64,000 bases of DNA from assembly GCA_963662175.1 (NCBI GenBank), contig OY759224.1, forward strand, positions 21,833,489-21,897,488, written 5' to 3'. Below the pieces are notes generated by a model. The model did no database searches and was not told where the DNA came from. It saw only the letters and a list, made by a program, of their open reading frames with translations. Within the stretch, counting starts at the first letter, position 1, and each line of letters opens with the position of its first letter. The stretch is from Aradus depressus. Its lineage: Eukaryota > Arthropoda > Insecta > Hemiptera > Aradidae. Below, piece by piece: positions 23,776 through 35,708 of this stretch. Made by a program: the position numbers and the translations under genes.

Positions 23776-23875
23776 TTAAAACTTAATTTAAATGTTCACA
23801 ATCGATTTGTTATTAATTTGAAACTACTTATTTATTACGAGTATCTACTTCCACAAATAAAATAAACTAGGGGCA

Positions 23876-23996
23876 ACATTTAGAACTCCCAGTGAGCCGG
23901 GCTCATGTCCACCACAGTGACGAAAGAGCGCTCTGGTAGTAGGCGATATGACCTCATAGTTAAGCCTGGCCATGAATCATAATAACTAACTCTACT
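23876..23996 (+). mobile_element. SINE 3' half (copy 4)
   Basis: It matches the SINE from CATTTAGAACTCCCA through GGCTCATGTCCACCACAGTG to CATGAATCATAATAACTAAC. The head is absent. Confidence 0.8.
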
Positions 23997-24002
23997 TCCA
24001 CA

Positions 24003-24325
24003 GTTATACGATGTATAGGGGAAGTTATGTTATCGGTCAACAATTCGATGTCGAGTTTTAAATGGAATTTCATGTTTTCCCACCTCTAGCTTCCAAATAC
24101 AAAAAAAAAAAAGTCTGTTTCTGTGTCTGTCTGTGAACAGGATAACTCCTGAATTTAAAATTCATTACATTGCTACAATCGTCTCTGAGTTAGAGCGCTC
24201 AAATTTATCGCAAAAAATTGGTCAAAACATATTCTTGAACCTTGAAGATACGTTGAAAACTCGATCTCGGATTTTCACACGATTACAATACTTTTTTATA
24301 TACTCTAGGTATAAAAAAAAAAAAG
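24003..24325 (+). repeat. Family A start joined to family E
   Basis: 24003-24145 is the family A start (AGTTATACGATGTATAGGGG, then ATGTTATCGGTC and CGATGTCGAG). From about 24165 it switches to family E, shared with 50340-50515 (CGATTACAATACTTTTTTAT near the end). The shared start suggests two subfamilies with different 3' parts. Confidence 0.65.
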
Positions 24326-24600
24326 TAAAAATAAATTAGTTTTTTAGATTGACTTTTAAAGAAGTTGAGAAATTGAAGAAATGAAGTCCCCAACTTTGTG
24401 CAAAGAAGGACCCAACCTTGGCTTTGTTGAAAACTTTGTACATGTCAGAAAAACCAGATTGAGATTTCAAAGGAACTTCATTATGCATTGTGGCTCGATT
24501 AAAAAAAAAATGATGCGATGAACTTAGTAAGTAAAGAGGAAAGTAATTTTCATCATGAAAGAGGTAAGTTAGAGGCAGTAATAATGAAAAGGGATGTTAA
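24326..24600. other. Unassigned sequence
   Basis: No motif or frame is recognised. Confidence 0.4.
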
Positions 24601-24905
24601 CATCTCAGAATGATGATTACATCTCGCCGGTGAATCATCAGCCAGACGAATTGATATCAAATTTTCGCTCTCCCTCAAAACTCGGTCGACGGTGGCTTCT
24701 GAATCCTTGTACTAAATTTTGAGTTGATAAATTCATTGCATGGGCAGATATTAGGATCTTTGAGTCAAAGCCCAATTTTTTTGGTTAATTTGGTTAATAG
24801 GTTTTGTCCTAATGGAGTTTTGATTTTAAATGTGTAATCTCATAAGGGTACATTCATTATATCGGCAGTTATTGTGGTTTCTGAGTTGAGCCCCCTAGTG
24901 GCACT
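24601..24905 (-). repeat. Family A copy, rearranged
   Basis: Minus-strand family A signatures include the terminal hairpin region (TCGCCGGTGAATCATC, plus strand 24634), CTCTCCCTCAAAACTCGGTC and CATTATATCGGCAGTTATTG. Spacing between blocks is irregular. Confidence 0.6.
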
Positions 24906-25002
24906 ATTGAAAAATGATTTTAAAACTGGGGAAGTCTGAAGCATGATTTTGTTTTATATAAGGAACTGGGACTAGTTTTCTCTTTTTGCATTAAAATTTT
25001 AC

Positions 25003-25368
25003 TTCCCTCAATCATATATGATTTATATGGGAAGTTATCAAATCAGAAGTTCGATGTCGAGTTTTTAACAGAATTTCATATTTTCCACCTCTTGGTTACA
25101 AAATTGAAAAAAAAATGAATGTCTTTCTATGTATCTGTGAACACGATAACTCACGATAGAATGAATGTAAGGACCGCATCTATTGACTTTCTGCTAAATT
25201 TGCTAAATAGAAGAGGGGCAATAACTGCTATAACTCCGAAATTACGGTATCGACACAACATTTAGTATAAAGATTCAGAACCTATTTAACTCTACTATTG
25301 TTTTTTAGGCCAAACAGTTGATTGGATTTAGAGGGAGAGCATAGACTTAATTGATTTATTCGTGCATT
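25003..25368 (+). repeat. Family A copy, nearly complete
   Basis: Blocks in order: the start near 25003 (TTCCCTCAATCATATATG), GAAGTTCGATGTCGAG, a GT/TC-rich stretch (GAATGTCTTTCTATGTATCTG), GATAACTCACGATAGAATG, the satellite-like block (CGCATCTATTGACTTTCTGC), CAATAACTGCTATAAC, and GAGGGAGAGCATAGACTTAATTG. It runs into a poly-C/poly-A tract at 25371-25393 where the terminal hairpin would be. Confidence 0.75.
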
Positions 25369-25370
25369 CC

Positions 25371-25393
25371 CCCCCCCCCCCAAAAAAAAAAAA
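25371..25393. repeat. C/A homopolymer pair
   Basis: About 12 C's are followed directly by about 12 A's. Confidence 0.95.
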
Positions 25394-25659
25394 ATTACGT
25401 TTCTTTACCACTTTTAGCAATGTATGATATGAAACATGTACACACATGTGTAAACAAACACTATTGTCACTTGATAAGTAAAAATTGTTATGACAAGAAT
25501 AAAAATAGAATATTGTAACAAATAAATTATACATCACACTGGGGTTAAATGATCATTTTTCAGAGCAGGACAGAAATAAGTACGGTTGACATACCAGAAG
25601 AGAACATAATGTTCCTAATTTCAATTTGTTACGTTTTGTTTACCCAATTAGTGTATGGG

Positions 25660-25760
25660 AAGTTGTGGAGACAAAAATTCGATGTTGAGTTGAGGGGGTC
25701 AGAATCAAAACTCACATGTCCCAGAAAATTCGATTTCGAGGTAGCAGTGCTTTCTAATGG
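25660..25760 (+). repeat. Family A start with MITE-like junction
   Basis: GGGAAGTTGTGGAGAC and AAAATTCGATGTTGAG are family A. The next sequence, GAGGGGGTCAGAATC at 25692, resembles the terminus of the MITE at 12472. A second, shorter GAAAATTCGATTTCGAG follows. The far MITE end was not found. Confidence 0.4.
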
Positions 25761-26387
25761 AACTCACACCGTTGAATCCACCCATGGCGTTGATTGTAGT
25801 CAAAACTAACTAGATCCCTCTTAAAATTGAGATTAAAGTCGAGGGTTCGTGTCAGAACTAACAAGTTCCTTTGGATCTTGTGATTTATGATTCTGACACG
25901 TGGTGAGCTTTCAAACACTAAGGTTGTCCAGGGTCAACCAAATCATATTTAGGTCCATTAAACGTGACTTCGTACTGCTGGACCGGAAATGAGTACAGCA
26001 GAGACTCGAATCTAATTGCATCATGCATCCTCTATCATCTTAACTGTTTTTACCAGAATTTTAAGTAAAAATAAAATGTCATTGTTTATGTGATATGTCA
26101 ATATAAAAATAACATTATAGAGAATGAATCGTGAAAAAAATCATGTTTCATATTCAAAAACATTTGATATTTAGATTTAATTTTATTTTTTGGGCAGAGT
26201 TCCTCCACAAATATCCTAAATCTACGTTTTAATCATATATTTATATACTAATTATTTTCATTTATCTTGTTATTTTCTTTTATGTATTTTTTTACCATTC
26301 TTAATTTTTTTATTTATTATATATAGGTATATTTATAATTGTTATTGATATCTTGTTTTTGTTTCTCTTCTCTATATTTCGCACATT
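25761..26387. other. Unassigned sequence
   Basis: Moderately AT-rich to very AT-rich, without a recognisable frame or repeat. Confidence 0.4.
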
Positions 26388-26460
26388 GTGACCTGATGAA
26401 GGGGCGTAAGAACATCGTGAAAAAGACATTCCCGGAAAAGTTATAATAAATTATTATCTT
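26388..26460 (+). repeat. Family F copy 2
   Basis: It matches 20015-20110 (CCTGATGAAGGGGCGTAAGA, then GTGAAAAAGACATTCCCGG and AAGTTATAATAA). It ends next to a family A copy. Confidence 0.55.
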
Positions 26461-26479
26461 AATTTTAAGTAAATTAACA

Positions 26480-26945
26480 ATTTACGATAACTCTCGATAG
26501 AATGAATGATTCAACACGAAATTTTATACATCTGACCAGAATTCCATAAGGACAACATTAATAATTTCCGGCGGAATCGGCAGAAAGGAAAAGGGGGATC
26601 ACAGACAAACCCCAATAACTGCCCATGTAATGAACATATCGACATGAAATCTCATATTTAGAGTCAAAACCCAATGAGGAGATAACTTGTCAAATTTCAG
26701 CAATATCGATCCAAGGAAACGGGGGGTGCAGGGTGGGAGGCTCAATAAGAAAACCCCAATAACAGTCGATGTAATAAATCAACACCAAATTTAGCGTGAG
26801 GATTTAGGAGCCCCTATGTTAGTCAACTGTTGAATATTAGCCCAAATGGTCAACTGGTATTGGAGAAAGTGCGAAAACGTAATTGATTAATTCGTTTTGG
26901 GGAAGTACATATCCGGTGATTCACTGACGACTTTTTTTTTTTCGT
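26480..26945 (+). repeat. Family A copy, most complete 3' part
   Basis: It runs from CGATAACTCTCGATAGAATG through the satellite-like block (GGACAACATTAATAATTTCC) to GGGGAAGTACATATCCGG and the terminal palindrome CGGTGATTCACTG, then ACGAC and a run of T's. A second minus-strand family A start follows head-on at about 26945-27030. Confidence 0.75.
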
Positions 26946-27030
26946 ATTTGAAACATTTAATGTCTGACCTATTACATAACTTCTCCTATACATTGTATAA
27001 CTGAGGAACTAAAAGGAACACAGAGGAAAA

Positions 27031-28225
27031 AAAACGGGTTGGAGGCATTAAAGGGACTTTAATTTGAAAGGATTGAATCCCTGAAACTCCGTCCCATGGG
27101 ATGCATTGTGCAGTTCATATTTAAACATTCCTTAATATGGCATGATATATAACCCACACTCAACTGCTGCTTAACTCCTTAACTCTGCAATTTTAGATTA
27201 TATATCTTCATTCTGTGCAAAACATTTAAAAAAGTGCTTTTAACCCTTCTCTAGAATCAGAGCCGTGCAGACCCTAAGCCCATAATAGGGGCGGCCACTC
27301 TAAGTTTTCTTTTCCTTATTTTAAATCTATCGTTGACAAAATCAAAGATAGACAAGAGAAAAAAAGAAACCGAAACCAAGGAGAAAAGCAAGATAAATTC
27401 ATTTGAAGGGATGGGAAAAAAGGGAAATATGGGTAATCAAAAGGCAGTTGGCAGCCTGCTTTTGTAGAGAGACTGACGGGCCTTCCGTTATTATCCATAG
27501 AAAGAGATCTCTTCAATTCTGTTGACGCAAAACGTACTATAGTCAATTTTGCTTCCATTAAGGCCAGAAGATAACATTTAATAAATGACTATTTTTGATA
27601 AATTTTTCTAGTTTTATCTGAAGAAGAAATTGACTTGTGTTCCTTAAAAACTACTTTACTAAACTAAAAGTTGTGTTCTTAAAAAAAATCTATTATTATA
27701 TTTTTTAATATTACCTATATCAAAGTTTATTATATAAAGTATATTTTATATGTACTTATATGTAAATTTTATTACCTATGATTATTATGTACTTACATAG
27801 GTAATAATTATGTTTAATAGTTCATAATGTAATGTTTGAAAATGAAATATTGTTGTGGCATATTATTAATTTCCTTGTTCAAGGTTTTATTTGGAAAATA
27901 AAACTTATACAAAATGTAAAGGGGAAAAACATAAAAACATTCGGATATAATATATCCACAATATTATTGTGGAGGGGGGCAGCGTTATCGTTATTTGCAC
28001 GCGGGCGGCCAATACTATCTGGAATGGTAGATGTTCCATATTTTCCACAAATCTTCCAGAGTCCACTATTATCCAACGATATTAAGTGAAGTATAAAAAG
28101 TTAAATTTTGATTCTGGGGGTTAATTTCAGGGGTAAATTGGGAAATGAAAAAAAAAAAAAATTCATTGCAGGCATCGTGTAGGGTGTCAAATGAAAGCTT
28201 ATTGAAGCACAAATTCAACAATATG
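27031..28225. other. No gene recognised
   Basis: Short frames at 27316-27558 (minus) and 27832-28089 (both strands) show no domain. The sequence alternates AT-rich and neutral stretches, with no dispersed family seen in this window. Confidence 0.4.
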
Positions 28226-28226
28226 T

Positions 28227-28675
28227 TTATGGTCACAGGGAATAAGTTGTTAAGTCGTAAAATGGCCAAAATGAGTTAAGTGTACTGTGATCATCTCCCA
28301 AGCCATCTGCGCACTGTGAAGAAATTGGGAGCTCAGGACTCTAAAAAATCTGTAATCTACTTCTTTGAGGAATCATTCACGAGATAACTGCATCAACTTT
28401 AGAGAGGCATCATTCACGAGTATTTCAAAAAGTATGGTTAATAATTAGGTAAATGATGGGGAATGATTAGGTAACTAAGGGAAAATCCAAGAAAGGATTA
28501 ACAATATTCATTGTCATTCACTCCTATAGATTTAGAAGGAATATGATTAATAATGATGCAAACATAATTTATTTATTCCAAAAACTGGATTTACAGGATT
28601 AATGCAAAAGTAAAAAAGTGCTACCCTGAAAAGTTACGAATTTAGACTTACCAATTTATTCCCTGTGACCAGAAA
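28227..28675. repeat. Paired inverted segments (possible foldback element)
   Basis: GGTCACAGGGAATAAGTTG at 28229 and its reverse complement at about 28656-28674 share about 24 of 28 positions, 400 bp apart. They could be ends of a MITE. The interior has no recognisable coding. Confidence 0.4.
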
Positions 28676-29170
28676 TATTTTATGTATTTTTATGCATTTT
28701 TTTAAACATTTTTTGGGAAAAACTCTTAAAAATTGCTATCAATTTTCAACTATCAATAAAAGGATAGCTTAGAAATGTGCCCAATCCCCCCAAAAAAGTG
28801 GTAACCTGATTGCCCTATTCCTGGCACAGAAGGAGTATAAGAAGATGAAGGAAATTGAGAAAACAAAGAAAAGAACGTTGGTGGTAGTTAAGTTATTTGT
28901 GTGAGAGGCGAGGGAGGAGTCTGGTTTCACATCTGATTGCTTCCAGAGTAAGCCTTCTATATATTTCTTTTGAGCTCGCCCACCTTTTCTGACCTCACTC
29001 CCACTCACCCATCCTTGGCTCCTGGTTTTGAACTACAGACAAAAATGAGGGAAGAAGAAAAAAAAATTATGTGTGTTTATAATGATACAATAAGAAAAGT
29101 AGTATGAGGAATTAAACTTTCAAATTTATTGCTCTTCAATTTCTTTTATTATATCTTATATTCTTATACA
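28676..29170. other. No gene recognised
   Basis: AT-rich with a short minus frame at 28769-29008 that has no visible domain. Confidence 0.4.
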
Positions 29171-29177
29171 TGAAATT

Positions 29178-29194
29178 ATATATATATATATATA

Positions 29195-29253
<59 letters not shown>

Positions 29254-29270
29254 TATATATATATATATAA

Positions 29271-29320
<50 letters not shown>

Positions 29321-29326
29321 TTTTTG
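29178..29326. repeat. (TA)n microsatellite with A and T runs
   Basis: About 150 bp of TA repeats, interrupted by an A9 tract and closed by a T tract. The sequence is self-complementary. Confidence 0.95.
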
Positions 29327-29384
29327 GCTTTATGTACGATGCATATTAACCATGTCACTGTGTTATCTAGTTATTGACGACATC

Positions 29385-29513
29385 CATGGCCCCGGGAGGG
29401 AGTTCTATTTACAAAATAAAATTCACTCCCGGACGGGATTCGAACCCGCACACCATGGTGAGACCATGCGACCAAAGCCCTTCGCTCTAGCCTGCACGCC
29501 CACCATGGACCCC
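29385..29513 (-). mobile_element. Second tRNA-like SINE (different family)
   Basis: On the minus strand it begins GGTGGGCGTGCAGGCTAGAG, has a good B box (GGGTTCGAATCCCGTCCGGG), then GTGAATTTTATTTTGTAAA and CTCCCTCCCGGGGCCATGG. The layout is a tRNA-like pol III promoter followed by a short body. It has no sequence link to the SINE at 60058. Only one copy is in the window. Confidence 0.6.
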
Positions 29514-29939
29514 AAATTATAAGTTTGTGATGGTTAAAATAATTATATATTTCTTAAATTTACACTGCTATATTATTTTCTTTTACTACAAATTTTATTA
29601 ATTGTGACAAATTTAAGCTATCGAAGCATCTGAACCTAAAAGTTTCTTACCGAAAGATCATTTTATAGTTCGTAATATTGATATATTAGTTAAATCCACT
29701 ACAACGGTAAATATGATCAATAATGTAAAAAATACAATGTTATTTCTATTATTTAACTTATAAGAAAATTGAAAAATTTATTATCACAGACAAAATATTG
29801 ACATTTAAGAAAAACTACTTGTATATTCATAGTCAGCATCATCAAATTGAGCAATAAACACTAAAAAACTAAGATAAACAAAAACTTGGTCAAATTTTAT
29901 TACGTTGTGTAATTGCCGTTGTAATGAATGCATGGAAAG

Positions 29940-30088
29940 AAATGTAAATTTCTTAAATGAATTCCAACCCCGTCGTCTGAGTTACTGGCGTTCTCTAAAT
30001 TACTGTTTAACGGAAATAAACATTATTATTATCATTATTATTGTTATTATCATTATTATTATTATTATTATTATCATTATTAATATGG
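29940..30088 (+). repeat. (ATT)n tract, possibly a LINE 3' tail
   Basis: 30015-30085 is mostly ATT trinucleotides with ATC variants. It directly follows CTTAACGGAAATAAAC-like sequence (30007-30018), an arrangement common at LINE 3' ends. The upstream 70 bp are too short to classify. Confidence 0.5.
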
Positions 30089-31440
30089 GTGTTATGGTGT
30101 GACGGAGTAGTCAACTTACTTTGAAGTAGTTACTTAAAAAATGCAAACAGGCGAAACCCTCGTTCATTTTAATAAAGCTTTGTTAGAATATTCTCGTTGG
30201 CGAAGTACTATTAAGGAATTCTATGTTCATGAGTATAAATTTAATATTGGTGAGAGAGATGGATAAGGAGACAAGAAAACAATGGATGAGGCCAAGATAT
30301 CTGATAGGTTTGTAACTTGATCGCAACTTGAGAAGGGTCACCGACCCCACGTCAGAAGCTTGGGCTTAGAGTGAAGTTCATTGAATGATGCCAGAAGCCC
30401 AATCTGTAGGGACCTGTGTTACTTTGATATCCGCGAACCTGCTTTGGGACGCCACCTCATTTATATTCTACTAAACATTCTATTTTACAATAATAATAAT
30501 AAAGTTAACGTTATTGAAAAAAAGTGTTGGGTGAATCATCAATTAAGTTTTGGCACCATAACGGGTGACATCTGTCGAATTTTTTACGAAATTTGATAAC
30601 GTTTTGCCACTCACGTGGCATGAAATTAGTTGTGGGTAGATGTCTACAGCTACAGTCGCTACTGTTAAGAAAAGTCATCGCTTAAATTTCATTATGTAAT
30701 TATATAAACTATAAAATATATAAAAAATAACGTAATTATAACCGTAATTATGACGAATGTAAATATAACCATGAATAAAAATAACTTTCTGTTTCTGCCG
30801 TTTCTGTTGTTTTTATAATAATCATCCGCTAATTCTTATTTAATCCACCTTAATCATGTTTCAGTAACTTAAAAAAAAAAAAAATCGCCCCCGTGGAAAT
30901 CGAGAGAGGTATTCTGACGCTACGAATTTTTGAAAAAAACACAAACAGTTTTTTTTGTATCTACTGCGCACTCGTCGCAACATGGCAGAAACATTTTGGC
31001 GCCATTAGATTCTTCGAAAAATTTCCCATCGATTAGTGTCTTTAAAAATTTTGTTCCAGTTAAAAAAATTTTAATTTTTAAAAATGGCTAATTTCATAAA
31101 ATCGGGTCTAGAAAGTGCAGTTTTTGAGATAATGGCTCCAAATTTTAGGAAAATTCTTATGTTTTTAGAAACCACCTGCCAAATTTGAGCGAAATCGGAG
31201 AATTGACGCGAACAATTGTATGGTTTTGGCGTGGAATGCCCCTATATGCTAAACAATAAATTTCAAATTCTCTATGTTTTTCCGTCCATTCCATATTTTC
31301 TCCCTGATGTAGACCATTGATGTGTGGGACCGGCCGCCACTTCTCTGATCAGCTTGGATACGATCCAAAACTAACAGGACAATATTTTCTCCTTACCGGG
31401 TCAAATATGAGAGGAAAAACAAACGGTGGCCAATAAAATG
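30089..31440. other. No gene recognised
   Basis: No frame above about 70 codons and no repeat shared with the rest of the window were seen. Confidence 0.4.
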
Positions 31441-31448
31441 TCACAAAA

Positions 31449-31777
31449 CATTCATGCTATTGATAGCACACATTCATGCTAAACTATTGATAGCACACAT
31501 TCATGCTAAACTATTGATAGCATACATTCATGCTAAACTATTGATAGCATACATTCATGCTAAGCTATTGATAGCATACATTCATGCTAAACTATTGATA
31601 GCACACATTCATGCTAAACTATTGATAGCATACATTCATGCTAAACTATTGATAGCACACATTCATGCTAAACTATTGATAGCACATATTCATGCTAAAC
31701 TATTGATAGCATACATTCATGCTAAACTATTGATAGCACACATTCATGCTAAACTATTGATAGCATACATTCATGCC
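31449..31777. repeat. 27-bp minisatellite, 12 copies
   Basis: The unit is ATTCATGCTAAACTATTGAT plus AGCACAC or AGCATAC. Because 27 is a multiple of 3, the plus strand reads as LLIAHIHAK repeats. The C/T alternation at one position is the main variation. I regard the open frame as a by-product of the period. Confidence 0.95.
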
Positions 31778-32059
31778 AAAAACCTTCAACTATTTACAAA
31801 TGTATGTTTTGAAGCGTGCGATCGAATAACAAAAATGGAACCATACAAGATCTGTCCGTGTCTTTAGAGTCCATACCATTTATTGTATTAGGAAATATTG
31901 AATTGTACAAAAATCTGAAGTCGAGTTTTCAACGGATATGTGTTTCAAATTCAAGTTCAATTTCTTTGTGTGATGTATAAATTTACATGCATTAAAATTA
32001 TTAATATATTAAAAAAATCAATTATTATTATTTGTATAAAAAAAACAGCTGTTAGGAAT
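31778..32059. other. Unique sequence with a small family A piece
   Basis: 31905-31945 (AATCTGAAGTCGAGTTTTCA) resembles the family A start. The rest is unassigned. Confidence 0.4.
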
Positions 32060-32384
32060 GAAGTAACTTAAATAGTGAATAAATATACAAAGATGGACTC
32101 AGTCGTGTTTTGTTTTCAAACGAAATGTGAACAACCAGTGAATGGAAAACAAAGGACGACGATCAGTTGTTTTAAATAGAGAGAAACAGTCTAAGTTGTG
32201 TTGTGGAAGTGGACAGTCTAGTGAGAGAACTGCTTTTAGGGTTAAGGTGTAGTGAACCAGTCTGAGTGAGAGAAGATGTAGGAGTGAAAATAACAGTAAA
32301 GTAGATGCGCAAAGTGGTCAGGTGGACAAAAGTTAAGTCAAAAATTTAAGATTTCCCGCTCTAGACATTGTTGTCGAAAGGTGA
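32060..32384 (+). other. Possible transcribed leader or exon with splice donor
   Basis: This stretch is less AT-rich than its neighbours and purine-rich. It ends GTCGAAAG followed by GTGAGTGG at 32381, a strong donor-like sequence. A 28-codon frame starts at ATG 32093. No similarity is visible. It could be a 5' UTR exon of an unseen gene or an old retroelement leader. Chance is also possible. Confidence 0.2.
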
Positions 32385-33534
32385 GTGGCTCCGAAAATGT
32401 AAATATTTACCTTATAATGAAAATAAATACTGCATAGAGATGGAACAAATCAAGTATTCACGTTTGAACAAGTGTTGTCGTTCTACTAGGGTAAGACGCG
32501 GGTTTATCAGTCTGACTGCAATAATAGCAGTTCGATCATTGTTTGAGCTATATTCGACATATTGAAATGGGGTTTAAAGAGAAAGGTAAGTAATCATATG
32601 CACGGTTCTTGTAAGTAGTCTTCAGTTACAGAGATATTTGAACTGTTTTATTAAAAAATCCGTTACATCCATAATTTTGAACGAGAAAAATAATGTTTAC
32701 CCAATAGCTCCCAAGCTAATTATCCCAATTTCCTTTTCGTTATATTTTCTAGTATTCAGATTCATTTGTATCTTTTTTCTATACTTCGTATTTTTAATAA
32801 TAATGATTGATTTTCAGAATCAGTGCTCAAGATTCCCCGGAACCAGTTTTTTGAAGAGTGGTCCAAGTTCCCGAGAAAATTTCGTAAGATAGCATTGAAA
32901 AAATGTTTCCCTGGAAAGCAGATAGATTCATTTATTCACTAAACGTTTGACATATTTTATTGAGGGCTTTTGTACCATATTTTGATACCTGCAGAATTCA
33001 ATCAGTTTGTACATATCTTGTTTATTTCCTTGAAACAAGGGTTTTACCTTTTTGTTATTCATGTAAAGTGGTTTTATTTTCTTCTACTATTTACTAAAGA
33101 GTAAACTATCAAATTAAATAAAGTGTTATTTTCACCCATTGTTGCGTCTATGATTTGATCTTACTGTTTTTCACCCATAATGTATCGATCTGTCTTAACT
33201 CCATCTAATATTGAGCAAGTTTCACTAATCTAGACGCTCAGAGAATTAAGTAACATACCGAACCATGTGCCATATTAAACTACTTATGATTAGCGGTTTT
33301 TTCAAATTATTTTTGTCGTTTGGCTTTAAAAACGTTCAATGGCATGATATTCATTGTACATAGTCTCATTTGATGTGGAATTTCATTGGCTGTAATTTTT
33401 GTTTCTGAAAGCTTTTGATACAATGAATCCTCTTCTTGTAATTTTGAAAATAAGGGTTCATTTGTGAACCGACATATGGGGTATATTCGTAATCAGCGTG
33501 TCATTTCTTGAATACAAGGTTTCAGAATTTTGTC
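32385..33534. other. No gene recognised
   Basis: A frame at 32638-32892 contains a hydrophobic run but no family signature. An AATAAA lies near 33118. Confidence 0.4.
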
Positions 33535-33660
33535 CACCTAGATTGGAGATTCGCCCCACGGCACGCCCATTGGATTTAAAGGGAGAAAGAAAAACCTAAT
33601 TGATTTATTTCAGGTGGGGAAGTACATAGTCGGTGAGTGGCACGGTATATGATTTTCGAC
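33535..33660 (+). repeat. Family A 3' fragment
   Basis: It holds GGGGAAGTACATAGTCGGTG at 33616, followed by AGTGGCACGG in place of the usual terminal palindrome. The version TAGTCGGTGAGTGG is the closest match in the window to the satellite's TAGTTGGTGAGTAC. Confidence 0.6.
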
Positions 33661-34110
33661 CAACCGAACCTTGGGAAAAGCTTTATATATGAAAACTCAT
33701 TATTTAAATTTTGTGTGGATATGCAAGCTTGTATTGTCCAGTCGAGAATATAAAATTTCCACGCTGTTATCCACTTTGCATGTCCTTAAAAAAAAAATAA
33801 TAAAAATTTATGTCAGTGTCCATTCGCTTCTTTTCTTGCTAGATAAAAAAAAAAAAAGTATACATATAAAATATTAAAAACGTTTGCCGTCACGTGGACA
33901 TATTTCTTTTCTTCCTTAAAAAAAAAAAGTACTGGGTTTTCCAATTTATTTTTTTTCTTTATCCAGTCAAAAATTTTCAACAATAGAATTTCCTTGATAC
34001 AAATAAAAGATTATAAATTTTGACGGAACAGGTTTAGAATTCAAAGTGGTCTCGTTAACATAATTGAATTCCAGAATAAATTTATTCAAAACAATATATA
34101 AAAATTGAAA
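33661..34110. other. No gene recognised
   Basis: Several A-tracts (33787, 33846, 33919) but no coherent feature. Confidence 0.4.
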
Positions 34111-34470
34111 AAAATACTTCCTCTATAACGAATTGACCGTTTTGGCACAAAAGTGAAACTTCTGAAACCTTATTCTTAATTTCGTGTCGATAGGTTCATT
34201 ACAATGGCTTTAGTAAAGGTTTTAAGTGAAGTACCTCCCCTCTATAACCCCCCCTCCCCCCCCCCCCTCCCTATCCCTTTTGCTAAAGTTTTTTTGTTTT
34301 TTTTTCTGGATAGATATATAAAATTTTGTGTCGCTAAATTCGATTTATAAGGAGTTATTGAGTTCACAGACACTTCCACACACATGTTACGTTCCTAGCT
34401 GTATGAAGTGTAGCGAAAGTTACGTAATCGGGCGAAAATTCGATGCGAAGTTTTCAACGGAATTAACTTA
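34111..34470. repeat. Family A pieces and a C-rich tract
   Basis: 34120-34215 is a minus-strand interior piece (TTCGTGTCGATAGGTTCATT). 34386-34470 is a plus-strand start (TTCCTAGCTGTATGAAGTGT). Between them, 34240-34270 is mainly C. Confidence 0.55.
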
Positions 34471-34546
34471 GTTCGTATTGGCTCTATCTCAGATCTAATG
34501 AAGTACTAACGATTGAAAATAGGTTTAAAAAAGAAAACATTAAGAC

Positions 34547-34866
34547 ATAGTCAAGGTCCATGCCGTAGATTTTCCGTGAAAACGTCGGAATAAAATTATT
34601 TTTCATTTTCTTTTCGATACTGCCGTAGCTCTTGCATTTGCTCGGCACTAGACTTTTTAGGTTTTTTTAAATTTCTTTTGATGCGAGCTTTCCTCTTTGC
34701 GTTTTCTATAATTCTGCGCATATTTACGATTCATATGAGACATCTTTAATTTTTTTGCAATTTTCAATTTAATATCGAATTTTACATATATTTCGGAGAA
34801 TATTTATAATTGTTTCACTTTGAGTCCTAGTAGTGCTCCTCAAGCTCTTTACAATGACACCCGCAT
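34547..34866 (-). repeat. Family C copy 1, inverted relative to 42600-42916
   Basis: About 320 bp match 42600-42916 in reverse orientation, with the coding-like segment partly decayed (GCCGTAGCTCTTGCATTTGC on the plus strand at 34622). Near 34490 and 35202 the phrase CAGATCTAATGAAGTACTAA occurs twice, so family C may sit inside a larger repeat. Confidence 0.75.
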
Positions 34867-35708
34867 CAACGTCCTATCTAAACGCGTTATCACGCTACAC
34901 TAATTTCTAATTTTACACAACGCTAATTCGCAAAAATCATCCGCCGGCGCCCACACTAACCCGATAACGTCACAGGCAAAACAAACATGTTCAGACATGC
35001 TCTATCCATTGTGACAACCGTTGTTATCGCAATATTAGTCTCGTAGTTATTATCGATTGAAAGCTGACGGTATTTTGTAACACAAGAAAGTTTGACCGGC
35101 TATCACTGTGCTTAACGAGCGAATAGACGTTTTCATGTCAAAAAATAATATATTGTACAATAATAGGGCCGTTGTAACTTAGTGCGTATTGACCCGACTT
35201 CAGATCTAATGAAGTACTAACGGTTGGAAATTTTTTTCGATTCCACTTTTCCGATAGGACTAACCCTTTTTCGCATAAACCTGGCTATCTTCCAAAAATC
35301 GTACTCCATATATCGTATAATGGGTCAGTTTTCTCTACAAATTTGATTTGTAAATTTCTTGTCGATATACTCATTACTTAGAATCAGGGTGTCGGAAAAT
35401 ATTAAATTAATTTCCTCTATATTTTGTACAGCTGTAAAACTCAGACTAAATGAGATCATTCAATTTTTCCGGAAAATTGACTTTTCCTGGTGAGTTAAGG
35501 TAGCCTCGACATGTTGAACACAGTTTACTTCAGGGTGGGGGCAGATATCTCTCTACACACACGAACGAACACTAATGGCTTGTGAGGGCGACGCGAATAT
35601 TAAATTTTTCCGTTTAACGACACATTTGTCAGCTTTTAATTTTTTTTTACAACGTATGCTGGTTGGTAGTAAGCAGACCTTATTTTTAAAAAAAAATTTA
35701 GTTCCTGA
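34867..35708. other. Unassigned sequence
   Basis: It includes the second copy of CAGATCTAATGAAGTACTAA at 35202. No coding feature was seen. Confidence 0.4.

Noticed and set aside
31454..31867. 137-codon LLIAHIHAK repeat frame as a gene
   Set aside because: Explained by a 27-bp period with no flanking coding evidence.
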